From Gracilariopsis chorda (taxonomy: Eukaryota > Rhodophyta > Florideophyceae > Gracilariales > Gracilariaceae): a stretch of 64,000 bases of DNA. This document shows positions 1-11,074 of this stretch, piece after piece. The position numbers were made by a program, and so were the translations under genes. Numbering within the stretch: the first letter of the stretch is position 1; every line of letters starts with the position of its first letter. The notes beneath the pieces are model-generated. The model had not been told where the DNA came from. It ran no database searches and was given only the letters and a program-made list of their open reading frames with translations. Location of the stretch: NCBI GenBank assembly GCA_003194525.1, contig NBIV01000288.1, positions 1 to 64,000 on the forward strand, written 5' to 3'.

Positions 1-239
1 AGAACTTCCAGTCAAAATACAACCCTTGTCAATGCATCTCAAACCCAGCTCCAAGCTCTTTCGATGCACCTAGCGCCGTTACGTTCCAAACCAAAAAGTA
101 TGCATCCAAAACGCAATACGGTAACTGGAGAAAACCGGCGCAGTATACAAGAACCCGGGTTCGCGTTAGGCATATTCAGCACTGGCCATTCCCAAACCAG
201 GTACAGAAAAGCTACGTTTCACATTGGATCTTCGCGAAA

Positions 240-960
240 GTAATGCTAGGACACTTCCCCTGCAGTCAGGGATGCCAGGAGTCCTTTTTTTCAAAAATGA
301 CGTGAAAGCGAGTGTTTTGGGAACATTTATTTTACCCACAGATACTGGCAGATACCCCTAAATCCGAACTCGCAAGAATCATGTCCATAAAACTCCAAAT
401 GGCGTTTACCCGCCAACCATTTCCCCTTTGCGAGGGGAAATGGATTCCGGGAATTACTTCCAGTCCGTCACTAGCCAATAATTTGCAGGCAAGGTACAGC
501 GAAGGATACAGTGGCTCGATGAGCTCTTCATGTACGCCAACGCGGAGGTGAAGGTTTACTCGAAGACACCAAGGCGTTTCTATCTGTCTGCTTCGTGGTT
601 GGTTTCAAAATTAATCCCGCCAAATCGCGCTTCTTCTGCAAGGAAGTGACGTTCTGTGGATTAAATCATATCACAAGAAGGAGTCCGTTTTGATCCTCGG
701 AACCTTGAAGCACTGTTGACCACGCAAAAGCCTGAGATGGGTAGCGAACTGCAGCAACTGATGTTCCCCAAAAATTGATGCAATTCTCTATTCCGAACTA
801 TTCAAAGATATTCCAAACTATACTCGGTCGCACTCCTCGACTGGAAGGGAAGCACGTGGTTAGTAGCGCTATATGAGTCTTGCAGCATAGTGGGTGCTCC
901 CGTAGTGTTCTCGGAATTTTTTTCGCTTAGCAATGAAGAGGCAACTCACGTATGATAGTA
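240..960 (+). mobile_element. Fossil fragment of a Gypsy-type LTR retrotransposon (reverse transcriptase part)
   Basis: Short stretches in different frames resemble the palm and connection region of a Gypsy reverse transcriptase: a Y-W-Q-I-P-L block near 350 and a stretch near 500-760 with the spacing of the catalytic box, a lysine/serine-rich helix and the F-C-G block that follow it. The residue pattern is closest to the older Gypsy element at 53.4-58.8 kb, so the two probably belong to one subfamily. No LTR, gag or integrase is visible. The fragment is broken by several changes and looks old. Its left limit may lie outside the window. Confidence 0.55.
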
Positions 961-1330
961 TGAAACGCTACATGTTATTTGCGAATTGGATTGAGCTGCA
1001 GTCTACCAAAGCCTGTTCTGACGGATAAATGGCTGCAACTTGTCAATTCAGGCATGTAACAAACTATATTGTTGATGGTTGCCTCAAACCTCTTGGTAAC
1101 GTCAATGTTTCAAGTACCTGTACCCGACAAAACTCTTCAAGCAATGTCCATGGAAAGGATTCTCTCGTGAACTCATGGAAGGATGTCGAAGAGCTCGGCA
1201 CGCCATGCATACTCGGCATACCTCTCATATTTTTGACTATTATGATGTATGTCTTTCATTAGACAACACAAAGAAAAACTTTTTCATGGGATGAAGAACT
1301 TTACATATTCATTCAATAAGTACAGACGGC

Positions 1331-3304
1331 GTGGAGATAAGACAACGTAATGCGTCCACAAATCGAGCCCGTTGGCCAATTATGTTCACTATTTTGAATC
1401 TAGATGTCTCTCACACATTAAAAGCGTCCAATGTTCTTATCCCAGCTATGGTGCCCGGTTCTTATGACGGAGATCACTTTCAAACATTTTTCAGCCCACT
1501 TATGACGACTTGGATTGGCTATAACGTGGTTTGGATATGATTTGTTCGGATGGTCTCGTGAAAAGATTTTATTTCTTCGTAGTCTTTGTCATAGCGGGCT
1601 GTCATGCTGCCACGAAGCTCGGTGGATTCGTTGCAAATCAAGAGAGAAGATGCTGTCGATACTGCAGTAAGGAATGCAGTGGCAAAACTCTTATGCTTTG
1701 TGGTTGTATGTGAAGTTGACGTCGTGCAATTAGGGTGGATGAGTACTACGGGTGGATTAACCTGGAGTCCAAATCCACGTACGAACGATTCGATTAGAAA
1801 CACATGAGAAAACCTTCGTATTGCTTGCGACGAAAGTGATTGTGGTTCAAGTCTAAGGATTATGCAGACCACAGGAATCAAGTGCAAACCGTTAATAGCT
1901 CGCGTTCTTTCTGAACTCGCACACGCCTTTCCGTATGACACTATGCACCTGTGCTTCAGCGGATTGGTTTCTATGATGATACGTCTGACGTTTGGAATGC
2001 ACGAAAACCTATGCCCTAACTCTTGTTTTGTAATACCTGATTATGAAGTACTGCAGATCAAGAGCTCTCTTAGTGCTTGGGTGTCCGGATTTCCAACTGA
2101 CTGGGGCCGGTACTTGCATTCCTTTGAAAAGTATTCTTCTCATAATGTCGAAACGATGAAAGTGTTCGCTCTCTACTATGCCATTCCAATTTTGTCAAAG
2201 TGAAGTTGCATTCGTTCCATGGTTGATATGTGGATTACGATGCGCAGGGTGTTTTTTATGGTTCTAGATCTTACTCCTCGGTCAGACTCACCTTCAGTTC
2301 TCATTTTACTTGTTCAGAAGCTCCATGCTCTTTATACACAGAATTTATTTCCCAACGAGAACCATTCTTTTGTTTTCACACCTATATCTCATGCTTTCCT
2401 ACACCTGCCTGAAATGTTGCAGGAGAATGGTCTTTTGTTGTATATGTCGCAGTTTCTTGCCAAGCGAGTAGTTGGAGAGTTAGTGCGTTACGAAAAGTCC
2501 CCCTGCTTACTTGAAACCAATCTCTTGAACGAATACCTTCATAGTTTTGGAGCAGGCATGCTCGTTGGCGGTTTTCGAAAAGGAGAGGTAACCCATACAG
2601 GGAACAGTTTTTCTGCGTTGTTTTCTGAAGACAAGAAGTATTGACCTTGAAGTAATGAAATGGACACAGAGAATTCCCCAAGCAGAACGGAACGGGTATC
2701 TAGCTCACGCCCGCTAGGCAAAGGCTCTGGTTGGACTGAACAGTTGATGTGGATGTTTACTGGAATGGCGAAGAACCCTTTCAACAAAATCATACCAAGC
2801 GATCTCGTTGAATATATTCAAGCCACGCTCTCTCCATACTGCGTTGTGTCTCCAATAGAATGGGTTAAGGCGTACGACCGCGCTGTTTTACATGATGCCG
2901 ATCATGGTTTTTCGGTTGAAGTTTACTCCAGATTCCGGAGACGAGATAGACAAATGTCTAGGAAAGGACGCGTGGCTCTTCAAAGCCACTGGATCGCAGC
3001 AAATTATGCATCTGATTTTGATGAAAGAGTTACTGAAACCTATTATGGTAGCATTCTGGGTCTCTACGAAGTCGGAGTCTATCTCGAAAAGTTTAGATGC
3101 CCGGAAAACGAGGTTCTGACTCTCAAGTTTATTTTTTGCAAGTGGCAGGATGGACTTCACGTGAATAAAGGAAACGGTACGGTTTCAACACAACTGAAAT
3201 CAGGCACACGAAAACAATCTATCCTGGGTACGTACAACACCTTCGAGCATATATCTTGTGTTGATCGAAAGATTGGGTACTTTGACCACGCAAGTGCTCG
3301 CTAA
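1331..3304 (+). pseudogene. Decayed CACTA (En/Spm, Tnp2-like) transposase
   Basis: This would be the DNA-cutting transposase of a CACTA-type element. Recognisable blocks, in order: N-V-L-I-P-A-M-V-P-G near 1430, matching the Tnp2 core; a cysteine pair region near 1650; D-T-M-H-L-C-F-S-G-L near 1937, matching the D-x-M-H-x(4)-G block; an H-L-P-E-M block near 2400 followed by a V-V-G-E-L-V-R block near 2475; and a tail ending at 3304. From 1862 to 3304 everything lies in one frame and is interrupted only by stop codons at about 2201, 2642 and 2648. The part before 1862 is in more than one frame. Terminal CACTA repeats were not found, so the element limits are unknown. Family assignment is from motif memory and is fairly secure; activity is excluded by the stops. 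Confidence 0.6.
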
Positions 3305-4822
3305 TTTCTAGATGATGTACAGATATGCGTATTTGATGACGCCTCTGTTACTTTTAAGGGACGTGTTTGAATGCTTGCTGCGTAGAACATATGCCTTAGA
3401 AGGTCCTCATCTTCATTCTGAGAATGATGATTACAAATTCATGCTGAATTATGTCTGACACATCCCATCGCTTTGTCTTCTGAACGTCTCAACCTTTCAC
3501 GGCCAGCGTCCTGGGCAAGGCCTAAGAACTTCTGCGTGCATTTAATGAAACTAATGCGGAACATTTTGACTGTATTTCACTTTGCAGGAGATATGGAGAT
3601 TTTGAAGTGAACATCAGCATCCAGACCAGAGCGGCATGTGCTGCCTCATGACAGATGTAGTGACTTCTTTATGACCCACCATGTTTGAGGTTTTGCAACA
3701 AGTAACTTTGCAAGGCAAATAGGAATGTGAAGCATAATGGTTTGGGCGGGCTCTACTTGTGCAGGAAAGATTGATAACATGTACAAATGTACACTTATGC
3801 AAGTCAATTGCGTTGTAGGAATAGAATTCCGCCATTCTTCTCTTCGAAGAGTGACACGATCCAGTACCAATCACCAAGCCGCCCTTCAAAACATAGAATG
3901 AAAACTTGGCGCGATGACAGAAAAGGAAGTCATCCTCACGGCATAATGCACTGCACCACTGAAAATCCCCGCCATTTAGCCCTACAAACGCAAGGCAACC
4001 TCTCTACAATCTTTCAGTTGGTGCTGCGCCCCCCCGGCAAAAGACATAACTCTTACGTCAATTCTTTGCATTTTTCCACTCCCTCCAGCCCTTCCTCACT
4101 TCCTCTTCTCTTTCCCCTCCCTGTTCCACTCCACCGTCTCTTCTCTTCAATTTGTGTTCTTCGTCCAGATGTCGCTTCATGCCCTTTGGTCTTCTTCTTC
4201 ACGGCTCATGGATGTGGGCAGTTAGAAAAATCGCTCATGAATTTGTTCCAAACTTTCTGTCAAAGGTGGTGCTTCTGTCAGCAGTGGTGATGGAATCCGT
4301 ATCATCTTGCAGCCGTCCTCAAATTGTGCAACTTTGGCCGTAACGCAGATGACAACGCAGCTTTCTGTTGCCTTTTCAAAATCCCTCTCGAACCCGAGTT
4401 CGTGTTCAATGTGTTCGCATCCGATCAAACGTACCACCAATGCAGCTAGCTTTTCCAACTACTTTGTTGTCTTTATCAGTCGTGTTGCAACCTATTGGCG
4501 CGCATTTTGTGGGATCATCGAATGCATTACCTGTTACTCTGGCAGCAGTATTGACTAAAGTACGCGGAAAACTGTCTCTACATCCTTCACTACATTCTGC
4601 ATTCTCGAAAGCAGCAAGTGGTCATTCCTGCCAAGCCACAACGCCACCATCGGCTCTCATCGCTCCAACAGGATATTTGACAGGGCATCAGGCGTCTCAT
4701 CTTGTTGCTCAAAAACCATTTGGTTACGGTGTTCAGATCCCAACTGCTTCATGTAATGACGCTGGCACTAGTGCAGTCAACTGCGCCTTTCGCACAATCT
4801 CCAAACCACTACCCATACTTAC
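3305..4822. other. Region without a recognised gene
   Basis: Only short overlapping ORFs with no recognisable motif. A pyrimidine-rich tract lies near 4080-4140. The first few hundred bases may be the decayed 3' part of the CACTA-like element. Nothing else could be supported. Confidence 0.4.
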
Positions 4823-5314
4823 ATGGTTCTATGGATCAAGAATTTCCAAGACGAGGTCACTAACGCCAAAAACCGGTATTGTTTCATCGAAACCTGCACG
4901 TGGAAGTTAAGTGGATGTCCAGAGGACCAGGATTGTTGTTTTGCAGGACCTCTCTTCAGATATCATTGGCTGAGGGATGAGTTCGATATGAATGGAAAGT
5001 ATGATGTGTTTAATGCTGTTTTGCTGGGATTGCAGTCCATGGAGTGGTGCAATGAGTGCCAGGAAGGAGGAGCGGAGGGAGGCGATGAGGACGCCTTGAC
5101 GTGTATATCTCACGCTTTACAGATGAAAAGGATTGAATGGACTGTCTGCTGCTGTGGGTTTTGCTCTACCCGGAAGAGCGATATTGAAAGCACACGCTTT
5201 TCATGCGCAAAAATGAGAAGCGGTATACTGGGCTCTTTTTGGACAGCGAGGGACTGCTCATCCATACTAATGGGGTTGTGTGTGACAGTTGAGATGTTTT
5301 GCTTGGACCTGTGA
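4823..5314 (+). CDS. Unassigned 163-aa ORF, cysteine-rich in its second half
   Basis: An ATG-initiated ORF of 163 residues that I do not recognise. It contains many cysteines, notably a C-C-C-G-F-C run near residue 110, plus acidic Gly/Glu-rich sequence in the middle. There is no signal peptide and no clear zinc-finger spacing. No neighbour suggests a role. It may be a host exon, a transposon relic or a chance ORF; codon composition alone does not decide. Confidence 0.2.
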   Translation: MVLWIKNFQDEVTNAKNRYCFIETCTWKLSGCPEDQDCCFAGPLFRYHWLRDEFDMNGKYDVFNAVLLGLQSMEWCNECQEGGAEGGDEDALTCISHALQMKRIEWTVCCCGFCSTRKSDIESTRFSCAKMRSGILGSFWTARDCSSILMGLCVTVEMFCLDL

Positions 5315-5806
5315 CCATTTGCATACATGACTCTTATCTCGATTCTGTATATTTTCAAGACACTGACCATTTGAAATGGGAGTGCCAGTATATTGAAGTC
5401 GTTTCATACTTCGTGCACGCTAACGCGCATTAGAAAATTAAGGGGAGCACTCTATTACGCGTTAAGGGTGTGAAAAGCTGTATCATCACGCCCTACGTTG
5501 GGAGTACCGGACGCATTTGGAGTATGTAAACATAATTGGGTACAGGAACTATACCACACATGAACATTAGAGCATCTGAAGCACATATTTTTTGTATAGA
5601 GTGATCGTCACAATAATATCCATGGCATATCATGAATTCATCTTTGTGGTCTTCGCTATCTTCCCAGGCATTTTCTTACCAATAATTACGTTATACTCGT
5701 ATCCTATCTCTCCCGCTCTAACAGTTGCATCAAAAGTGTACCTCATTAATATACCAGAGGTGTCTGCCTGTTGTCCGAACTATATCTTAATTATGCCCGA
5801 TATATA
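5315..5806. other. AT-rich spacer before the first Gypsy element
   Basis: No convincing gene. The sequence ends in a short TA-rich run (about 5800-5810) that provided the target site for the Gypsy insertion at 5812. Confidence 0.4.
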
Positions 5807-5811
5807 TATAC

Positions 5812-6048
5812 TGTAATAAAGTGATGGTGAATGAGGTCTGACCTCCTCCAAATGAAGGGGAAGGTCAGCTGACGCTCATTTTATATCGGTCTTGTAGCAG
5901 TCTGGAGACTTCTATGACTACGCTACAAGCTAGCTACTGTCTGTGACCATGACAGCTACAAGCTAGCTACTGTCTGTGAACATGACATCTACAAGCCGAT
6001 CACGGTGTTCAGGCGTGACTTGGCTTTTAGGCTGTCTTCTGTGTTACA
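5812..6048 (-). repeat. 3' LTR of element 1
   Basis: 237 bp, with TG...CA ends on both strands. It contains about 2.3 tandem copies of a 33-bp unit (about 5926-5998) built around CTACAAGCTAGCTACTGTCT. One difference from the 5' LTR was seen. Confidence 0.95.
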
Positions 6049-6049
6049 C

Positions 6050-9000
6050 TCACCCCGTTTTGGGCTGAAGCTGTCCCAGCGAAGTCTTAGAGTTTTGAAA
6101 AGATGCCAACAGTTCCTTGCAATTCGAAAGCAAAGTTCGAGGAAGCCAAACCGCGTCTTCGCGAGCTTCTCCAACAAAGTGGACCAGGTAAAAAACTTTG
6201 CGATTAAACTTTTTCTTATCCAATATGGCGCAAGCTTCTTGTTCAACCGTTCCAGCGTTGCTAATGACAATATCGAGCGGGCCCTGCTGGTTAGTGTGAA
6301 ATAGCTTCAGTCTCGAAACATGAAAAACATCATGAGCTCGGCGCATGGTGGCAGGTAGTTCAATGCGGTAGGTAACTGGCGACAAGACTTTGCGAATGCG
6401 GAATGGGCCAATGAAACGTGGTTGCCACTTCTTCGGGAGACTTGAGCGTCGTGTAAGAGAAAGATTTTCTGCACGGAGGAGAAACAAGTTTCCAACTACA
6501 AACGAGACGTCTGCACGAGTCCTGTCAGCGTAAAACTTTTGCTTCGACACTGCGGTAGCCAAATTATCTCTGGCCATTGCAACGAATGCCTTGCGACGAT
6601 CAATGTAGTTGAGAGCTTCTTCAGAGAGTTCCGTGCAGTGCTGAAGAGACCTTGTGACCGACGTATGGGGTACGTACCCTAGAATTACTTCGAATGGCGC
6701 CCGTCGTGTGCTGCCATGGCGAGAAGCGTTGTATTCGAATTCGAGAGTCGGCAAAAGGCGGTTCCAGTCGGACGGCGAAGATTGAATGGAGGTACGGAGC
6801 ATGGAAGAGAGGGTACGAATCATGTTCTCCGATTGTCCGTCCGTCTGCGGGTGGTCAGCAGAAGAAATATTGCACCTCACATTGAGAAGTTGCATAAGAG
6901 ATCGCCAAAATCGAGACCTGACCTTGGGATCGCGATCAGAAACGAGAGTGTGAGGTACACCGTACTTCGAAAAAAGATGTGCGTCGAACAAAGCCATAGT
7001 GTCCTTCGCCGTTGCATCCTTCGTGGTTGGAACGAAAATAGTATACTTAGAAAGCTTCTCGACGAAGACGAGGATGGCATCGTGTCCGGAGTCCGAACGG
7101 GGAAGTTCAGTCAGAAAGTCGAATGTGACTATCTCCCAACAACGATTCGGGATCGGTAGGGGCATCAGTAAGCCCTTCGGGCAAGTCATGGACGACTTGT
7201 TAGACTGACAATGGCGACAATTGCGCACAAAGCGAAGTATATCTCCATACATCTGCGGCCAGTAGACGCTTCGCACAGCCGAGCAGTAGGTCTTATCAGC
7301 ACCCAGGTGTCCCACTCCGTGAAAGTAATCCATTAACTCAGATCGCAAGTTTGGTGTAGGGATGTACAACCTCAAAGAGGAGGTCCCCTTCCGGTACAAG
7401 AGATCATCGATGAGCTTGAAGTTGGTTATTGAGCGGAGTAGACAGGCGGGAGTGGACTGCGAACTGTCTCTGAGATGCGAAAGCAATTCAGTGGCCAAGG
7501 TATCCGCGGCGTAGGTCGCACGAATGCGATCGTGCGACCCCGGCATGCATGCGGAAAGCGAGTGTAGCTGCAGGGGAGTGTGGTCGGGTCTGCGGCTGAG
7601 TGCGTCAGGTACAACGTTCTTCTTTCCGGCAATATGCCTGACGTCGAAGCTGTATTCTTGGATTTCGTTGAGCCAACGACACTGCCTCCCGGTCAACTTA
7701 CTCTTTGACTGAAGGAACCTGATTGGGTCGTGATCAGTGAGAAGAGTAAAATATCTTCCGCGAAGATAGGGGCCCCAAGTTCGTAAAGCAATCATCACAG
7801 CCAGCAATTCCTGATCGCCGGTATCCCAGTTCGATTCTGTTGCCGACAAGCGGTGCGACATGAATGCCATTGGGTGTCCGTCTTGAGAAAGCGTTGCTCC
7901 AACAGCGTACTTCGATGCATCCGTGGCGAGAACAAAGCGCTTATCCGGATCGGCGTGAGCCAAAACGGGTGCAGTGGTCAACGCAGTTTTGATCTCGGCG
8001 AAAGCTCGGTCTTGCTCTGTAGACCACTCGAACGCGTGTTTGCGGATGACATCGGTGATAGCCTGTAGTTTAGAAGCATAGCCTTTGACAAAACGACGAT
8101 AGAAGTTAGCGAGGCCAACAAACTGCTGAACATGGCGGAGTGTGGTAGGTGTAGGCCATTCTCGGATAGATGTAATTAGACGTTCCTGAGTAGAAACACC
8201 CTTGTCCGAAACATGAAAGCCCAAGAAATCCACTTCTGTTACACCAAACGCAAACTTGCTGAGCTTAGCGTATAGTTGGTGTTTCTTTAGAGCGGCAAAA
8301 ACCTCTCGGAGGTTATCTTTGTGCTCCTCTATTGTTCTGCTGTACACCAAAATATCGTCGAGATACAGGACGAGGCAGCGACCATTGAGTTGTTTCAGAA
8401 CGGAGGCGATTAGGCGAGAGAAGGCGGCCGGGGCGTTGCAAAGCCCAAAGCAGAGCACTCGCCATTCAAAAGAGCCGAAGCGAGTGCGAATGGCAGTTTT
8501 GTGGCAGTCCTCTTCCTTAATTCGCATCTGATGATAGGCCCCCACGAGGTCTATCTGGGTAAATATCTTCGCTCCGGCAACCTGGTCTAGTGCTTCGTCA
8601 ATGAGAGGGAGAGGCGTGGCGTCCGGAATGGTGATTCGGTTGAGACTTCTATAGTCACAGACCATGCGTAGCTGTACCGACTTCTTCTTCACGAAGAAAA
8701 CTGGTGCACCAAATGGAGAAGAAGATGGGCGGATGAGTCCTTTGCTGAGGAGCTCTTCCAATGTGTTGCGGAGAAGATTGAGCTCTTCGTTTGAGAGCAG
8801 AATGACCAGCCGTACGGGAGGTGGCTGGTCGTGTTTCAGGTTGATCTCGAAGTCCTGTTCCCGCTGAGGAGGGAGATCATACGGTAGTTCCTCTTTAAAG
8901 ACGTCTCGGAACTCGTCGACTATGGAGGCCAATTCAGGATGGCAGTCGACGGAAGAAGACGGTCGTAAGCGCAAAGCATACAGTTCGCATCCCTTCTTCT

Positions 9001-9382
9001 TTGCCATTCGACGAAGGCGTTTGTAGGACACAGTTGGGATAGTGGGCTTCTTCACGCGGGCCTGGGAGGGCGTCAGTTGCCGAGGAAGAACATTGAACCT
9101 TGAACCGTTTGCGCGCTGTACGGTAAGGTTGTAGGTCTTCCAATCGACGTGCGCGCGAGCAGAACGCAGCCATTCTCGACCTACAGTTACCAATGGTAGA
9201 CCGTTATCCTTGTCATTCATCTCGATAACGTAAACCGAGACTGGAATAGACAAGTCACCGAGGGAGATGTGCGTTTGTGTCTCGAAGAAGATAGGAACGG
9301 TTGAATTGTTGCCAAGTTCAGTAAAGGGGAATGCGGAAGCGCGGAGAGAAAGCTGGCAGAGACGAGCCGAGTTCAGTGACAT
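6050..9382 (-). CDS. pol: Pol polyprotein of element 1 (protease-RT-RNase H-integrase-chromodomain)
   Basis: An open frame of 1110 residues from the first Met. It copies the element RNA to DNA and inserts it into the genome. The aspartic protease box (D-P-G-A-S) lies in the same frame just before that Met, near 9395, so the Met is probably not the natural start and pol is likely made as a gag-pol product. The reverse transcriptase box Y-L-D-D is near 8355. RNase H follows near 7950-7600, with the T-D-H-D block near 7730. The integrase H-H-C-C zinc domain lies near 7310-7200 and the D,D-35-E core near 7130-6780. A chromodomain with the block Y-L-V-H-F and a tryptophan is near 6230-6090. Close kin of the broken element at the right edge of the window. 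Confidence 0.92.
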   Translation of the reverse strand: MSLNSARLCQLSLRASAFPFTELGNNSTVPIFFETQTHISLGDLSIPVSVYVIEMNDKDNGLPLVTVGREWLRSARAHVDWKTYNLTVQRANGSRFNVLPRQLTPSQARVKKPTIPTVSYKRLRRMAKKKGCELYALRLRPSSSVDCHPELASIVDEFRDVFKEELPYDLPPQREQDFEINLKHDQPPPVRLVILLSNEELNLLRNTLEELLSKGLIRPSSSPFGAPVFFVKKKSVQLRMVCDYRSLNRITIPDATPLPLIDEALDQVAGAKIFTQIDLVGAYHQMRIKEEDCHKTAIRTRFGSFEWRVLCFGLCNAPAAFSRLIASVLKQLNGRCLVLYLDDILVYSRTIEEHKDNLREVFAALKKHQLYAKLSKFAFGVTEVDFLGFHVSDKGVSTQERLITSIREWPTPTTLRHVQQFVGLANFYRRFVKGYASKLQAITDVIRKHAFEWSTEQDRAFAEIKTALTTAPVLAHADPDKRFVLATDASKYAVGATLSQDGHPMAFMSHRLSATESNWDTGDQELLAVMIALRTWGPYLRGRYFTLLTDHDPIRFLQSKSKLTGRQCRWLNEIQEYSFDVRHIAGKKNVVPDALSRRPDHTPLQLHSLSACMPGSHDRIRATYAADTLATELLSHLRDSSQSTPACLLRSITNFKLIDDLLYRKGTSSLRLYIPTPNLRSELMDYFHGVGHLGADKTYCSAVRSVYWPQMYGDILRFVRNCRHCQSNKSSMTCPKGLLMPLPIPNRCWEIVTFDFLTELPRSDSGHDAILVFVEKLSKYTIFVPTTKDATAKDTMALFDAHLFSKYGVPHTLVSDRDPKVRSRFWRSLMQLLNVRCNISSADHPQTDGQSENMIRTLSSMLRTSIQSSPSDWNRLLPTLEFEYNASRHGSTRRAPFEVILGYVPHTSVTRSLQHCTELSEEALNYIDRRKAFVAMARDNLATAVSKQKFYADRTRADVSFVVGNLFLLRAENLSLTRRSSLPKKWQPRFIGPFRIRKVLSPVTYRIELPATMRRAHDVFHVSRLKLFHTNQQGPLDIVISNAGTVEQEACAILDKKKFNRKVFYLVHFVGEAREDAVWLPRTLLSNCKELLASFQNSKTSLGQLQPKTG

Positions 9383-9537
9383 GAAAGCGTGGGAGGCTCC
9401 AGGATCGAGGTGGAAGGGAACCTTATGGCCATTTAAGGCACCTTCGTAGATCCTTTCGCCCTTCGGAGCAGTGTCGGTGGCTGAGAGCTTCGGTGGAGCT
9501 GTCGAACTGCTTGGATTCGCTCTTGTGTGCGAAGTTC

Positions 9538-10770
9538 CTAGTTTTTTGCCCTGTGATTCGGTGAGCGCTGGGCTGCGGCATCAGCTGCAATGTTGCGGCA
9601 AGGGTGACGAGGGTCGCTCCAAGGATTCTTGCCGCATTTCATGCAGCCATCGTTGGCGCGATACACACCATTCTCGACAGCGTTTCGTACGTCGGCGGGT
9701 CCCCAAGAAACAGCATCGGGATCCTTACCGATCAGACTCGGATCTGGATGCTTTGAACTTGCGTTTTTCTGCCACGGTTCCTTGTTCTTGTGAGAACGTT
9801 TGGATTGAATGGGTTGGAAAGAGCTCGCATTGTTCCACTTCTCCGAGATATAGATCGTCCGGACATAGTTGTAAACCTCAGACATCGATATAGGATTACC
9901 GTCCGGAAAGCGTTCGGATAACTTCTTACGAAAAATCAGAGGTAGCGAGAGCTGCATAAACGTAAAAGCCTCAGACACAGGGGTGTGACAGATGTCGACC
10001 AGTTCTCTAAAGCTCGCGATATGTCTCTCTATGGAACCATTGAGTCGCAGTTGGATCAAAGCAACACGAGCCATTGCACGTTCGTTTGCAGGCACAAATT
10101 CGGCTAGCATACCCTCTTGCAGAACTGAGAGGTTTGGGAACGAAATGCCGTCGCGAGTTGCGCGAGCGTACCACAGATCTGCGTGGTCACGTAATAAACA
10201 GACGGCAATGTCGACTTCTTGAGCGTCAGAAATGCTAGAGCACAAATTTGTCACTTTTCTGATACCTGAGATAAAGGAACGAACTATGACGGAAGTCCGT
10301 TCAGATTCCTTCCCATGATAAGTGGCAAAGTTTGACGATTTCAACACGTTCAGAAGAAAGGGTGGTCTTCCGGGTTGGTGCTGGGATGGTGGGTCCACCG
10401 GAGTAGTGTCCAAAGGGAGGGTTGGTGTGGCAAGAACTGTAGGCCCAGATGCGGGAGAAACAGCTGCGACAGTCTCGGTCGGGGAGCTCACTTGGGCGGC
10501 TAACGCATCCAATGAAGCTTGCTGCTGCTGGACCATTTCGAGAAGGGATGTTGGAAGTATTCCTTGTGGTCTCGGAGATGATGAACTGGAGGCAGCTGCG
10601 TCATCCGTATGAGGCAATTCGGCGATCGGCTGGTGTAGTGGGGACAGAGCGGCAGGTGGCTGATGTCCGGTTGCACCGTTTTGAGGCGACGGATTTGCTG
10701 CACGGGAAGTTGGGCTGGCTGTCTGTGCTCTGAGGCGTGCTCTGGAGCGGGTCTCGCTTGCGGGGGGCAT
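9538..10770 (-). CDS. gag: Gag protein of element 1
   Basis: A 410-residue ORF from an ATG about 60 bp inside the 5' LTR. It would form the particle that packages the element RNA. The N-terminal ~110 residues are rich in Ser, Pro and Gln. The middle is the usual helical capsid-like region, with W-Y-A-R and F-I-S-G-I-R-K-type blocks. Near the C terminus there is a cysteine/histidine knuckle of the form C-x2-C-x9-H-x-C, longer than the usual C-x2-C-x4-H-x4-C. It ends about 140 bp before the protease box of pol, which is in another frame. Named from position and layout, since gag sequences vary strongly. Confidence 0.85.
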   Translation of the reverse strand: MPPASETRSRARLRAQTASPTSRAANPSPQNGATGHQPPAALSPLHQPIAELPHTDDAAASSSSSPRPQGILPTSLLEMVQQQQASLDALAAQVSSPTETVAAVSPASGPTVLATPTLPLDTTPVDPPSQHQPGRPPFLLNVLKSSNFATYHGKESERTSVIVRSFISGIRKVTNLCSSISDAQEVDIAVCLLRDHADLWYARATRDGISFPNLSVLQEGMLAEFVPANERAMARVALIQLRLNGSIERHIASFRELVDICHTPVSEAFTFMQLSLPLIFRKKLSERFPDGNPISMSEVYNYVRTIYISEKWNNASSFQPIQSKRSHKNKEPWQKNASSKHPDPSLIGKDPDAVSWGPADVRNAVENGVYRANDGCMKCGKNPWSDPRHPCRNIAADAAAQRSPNHRAKN

Positions 10771-10832
10771 CGTGGTCGTAGCGGGACTGTAAAATGCGGA
10801 CGAGAGGGGAAGGAAATGCAGATGCTACCAAA

Positions 10833-11069
10833 TGTAATAAAGTGATGGTGAATGAGGTCTGACCTCCTCCAAATGAAGGGGAAGGTCAGCTGACGCTCAT
10901 TTTATATCGGTCTTGTAGCAGTCTGGAGACTTCTATGACTACGCTACAAGCTAGCTACTGTCTGTGACCATGACAGCTACAAGCTAGCTACTGTCTGTGA
11001 ACATGACAGCTACAAGCCGATCACGGTGTTCAGGCGTGACTTGGCTTTTAGGCTGTCTTCTGTGTTACA
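10833..11069 (-). repeat. 5' LTR of element 1
   Basis: 237 bp, the partner of 5812-6048, carrying the same 33-bp tandem units. It holds the element promoter by position. It is followed at 11070-11074 by the TATAC target copy. Confidence 0.95.
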
Positions 11070-11074
11070 TATAC

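Larger units (their letters stand above)
5812..11069 (-). mobile_element. Gypsy LTR retrotransposon with chromodomain, looks whole (element 1)
   Basis: A 5.26-kb element on the minus strand with 237-bp LTRs at 5812-6048 and 10833-11069. The LTRs differ at one position by my reading. A 5-bp target duplication, TATAC, lies at 5807-5811 and 11070-11074. Inside are one gag ORF and one pol ORF in the order protease, reverse transcriptase, RNase H, integrase, chromodomain, typical of chromoviruses. A primer-binding site beginning TGGTAGC lies two bases inside the 5' LTR (minus-strand sense, near 10830), and a purine run with GGGG lies just before the 3' LTR (near 6050-6062). The near-identical LTRs mean a recent insertion, the youngest in the window. 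Gag and pol are in different frames, as in Gypsy families that use frameshifting. Confidence 0.93.
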
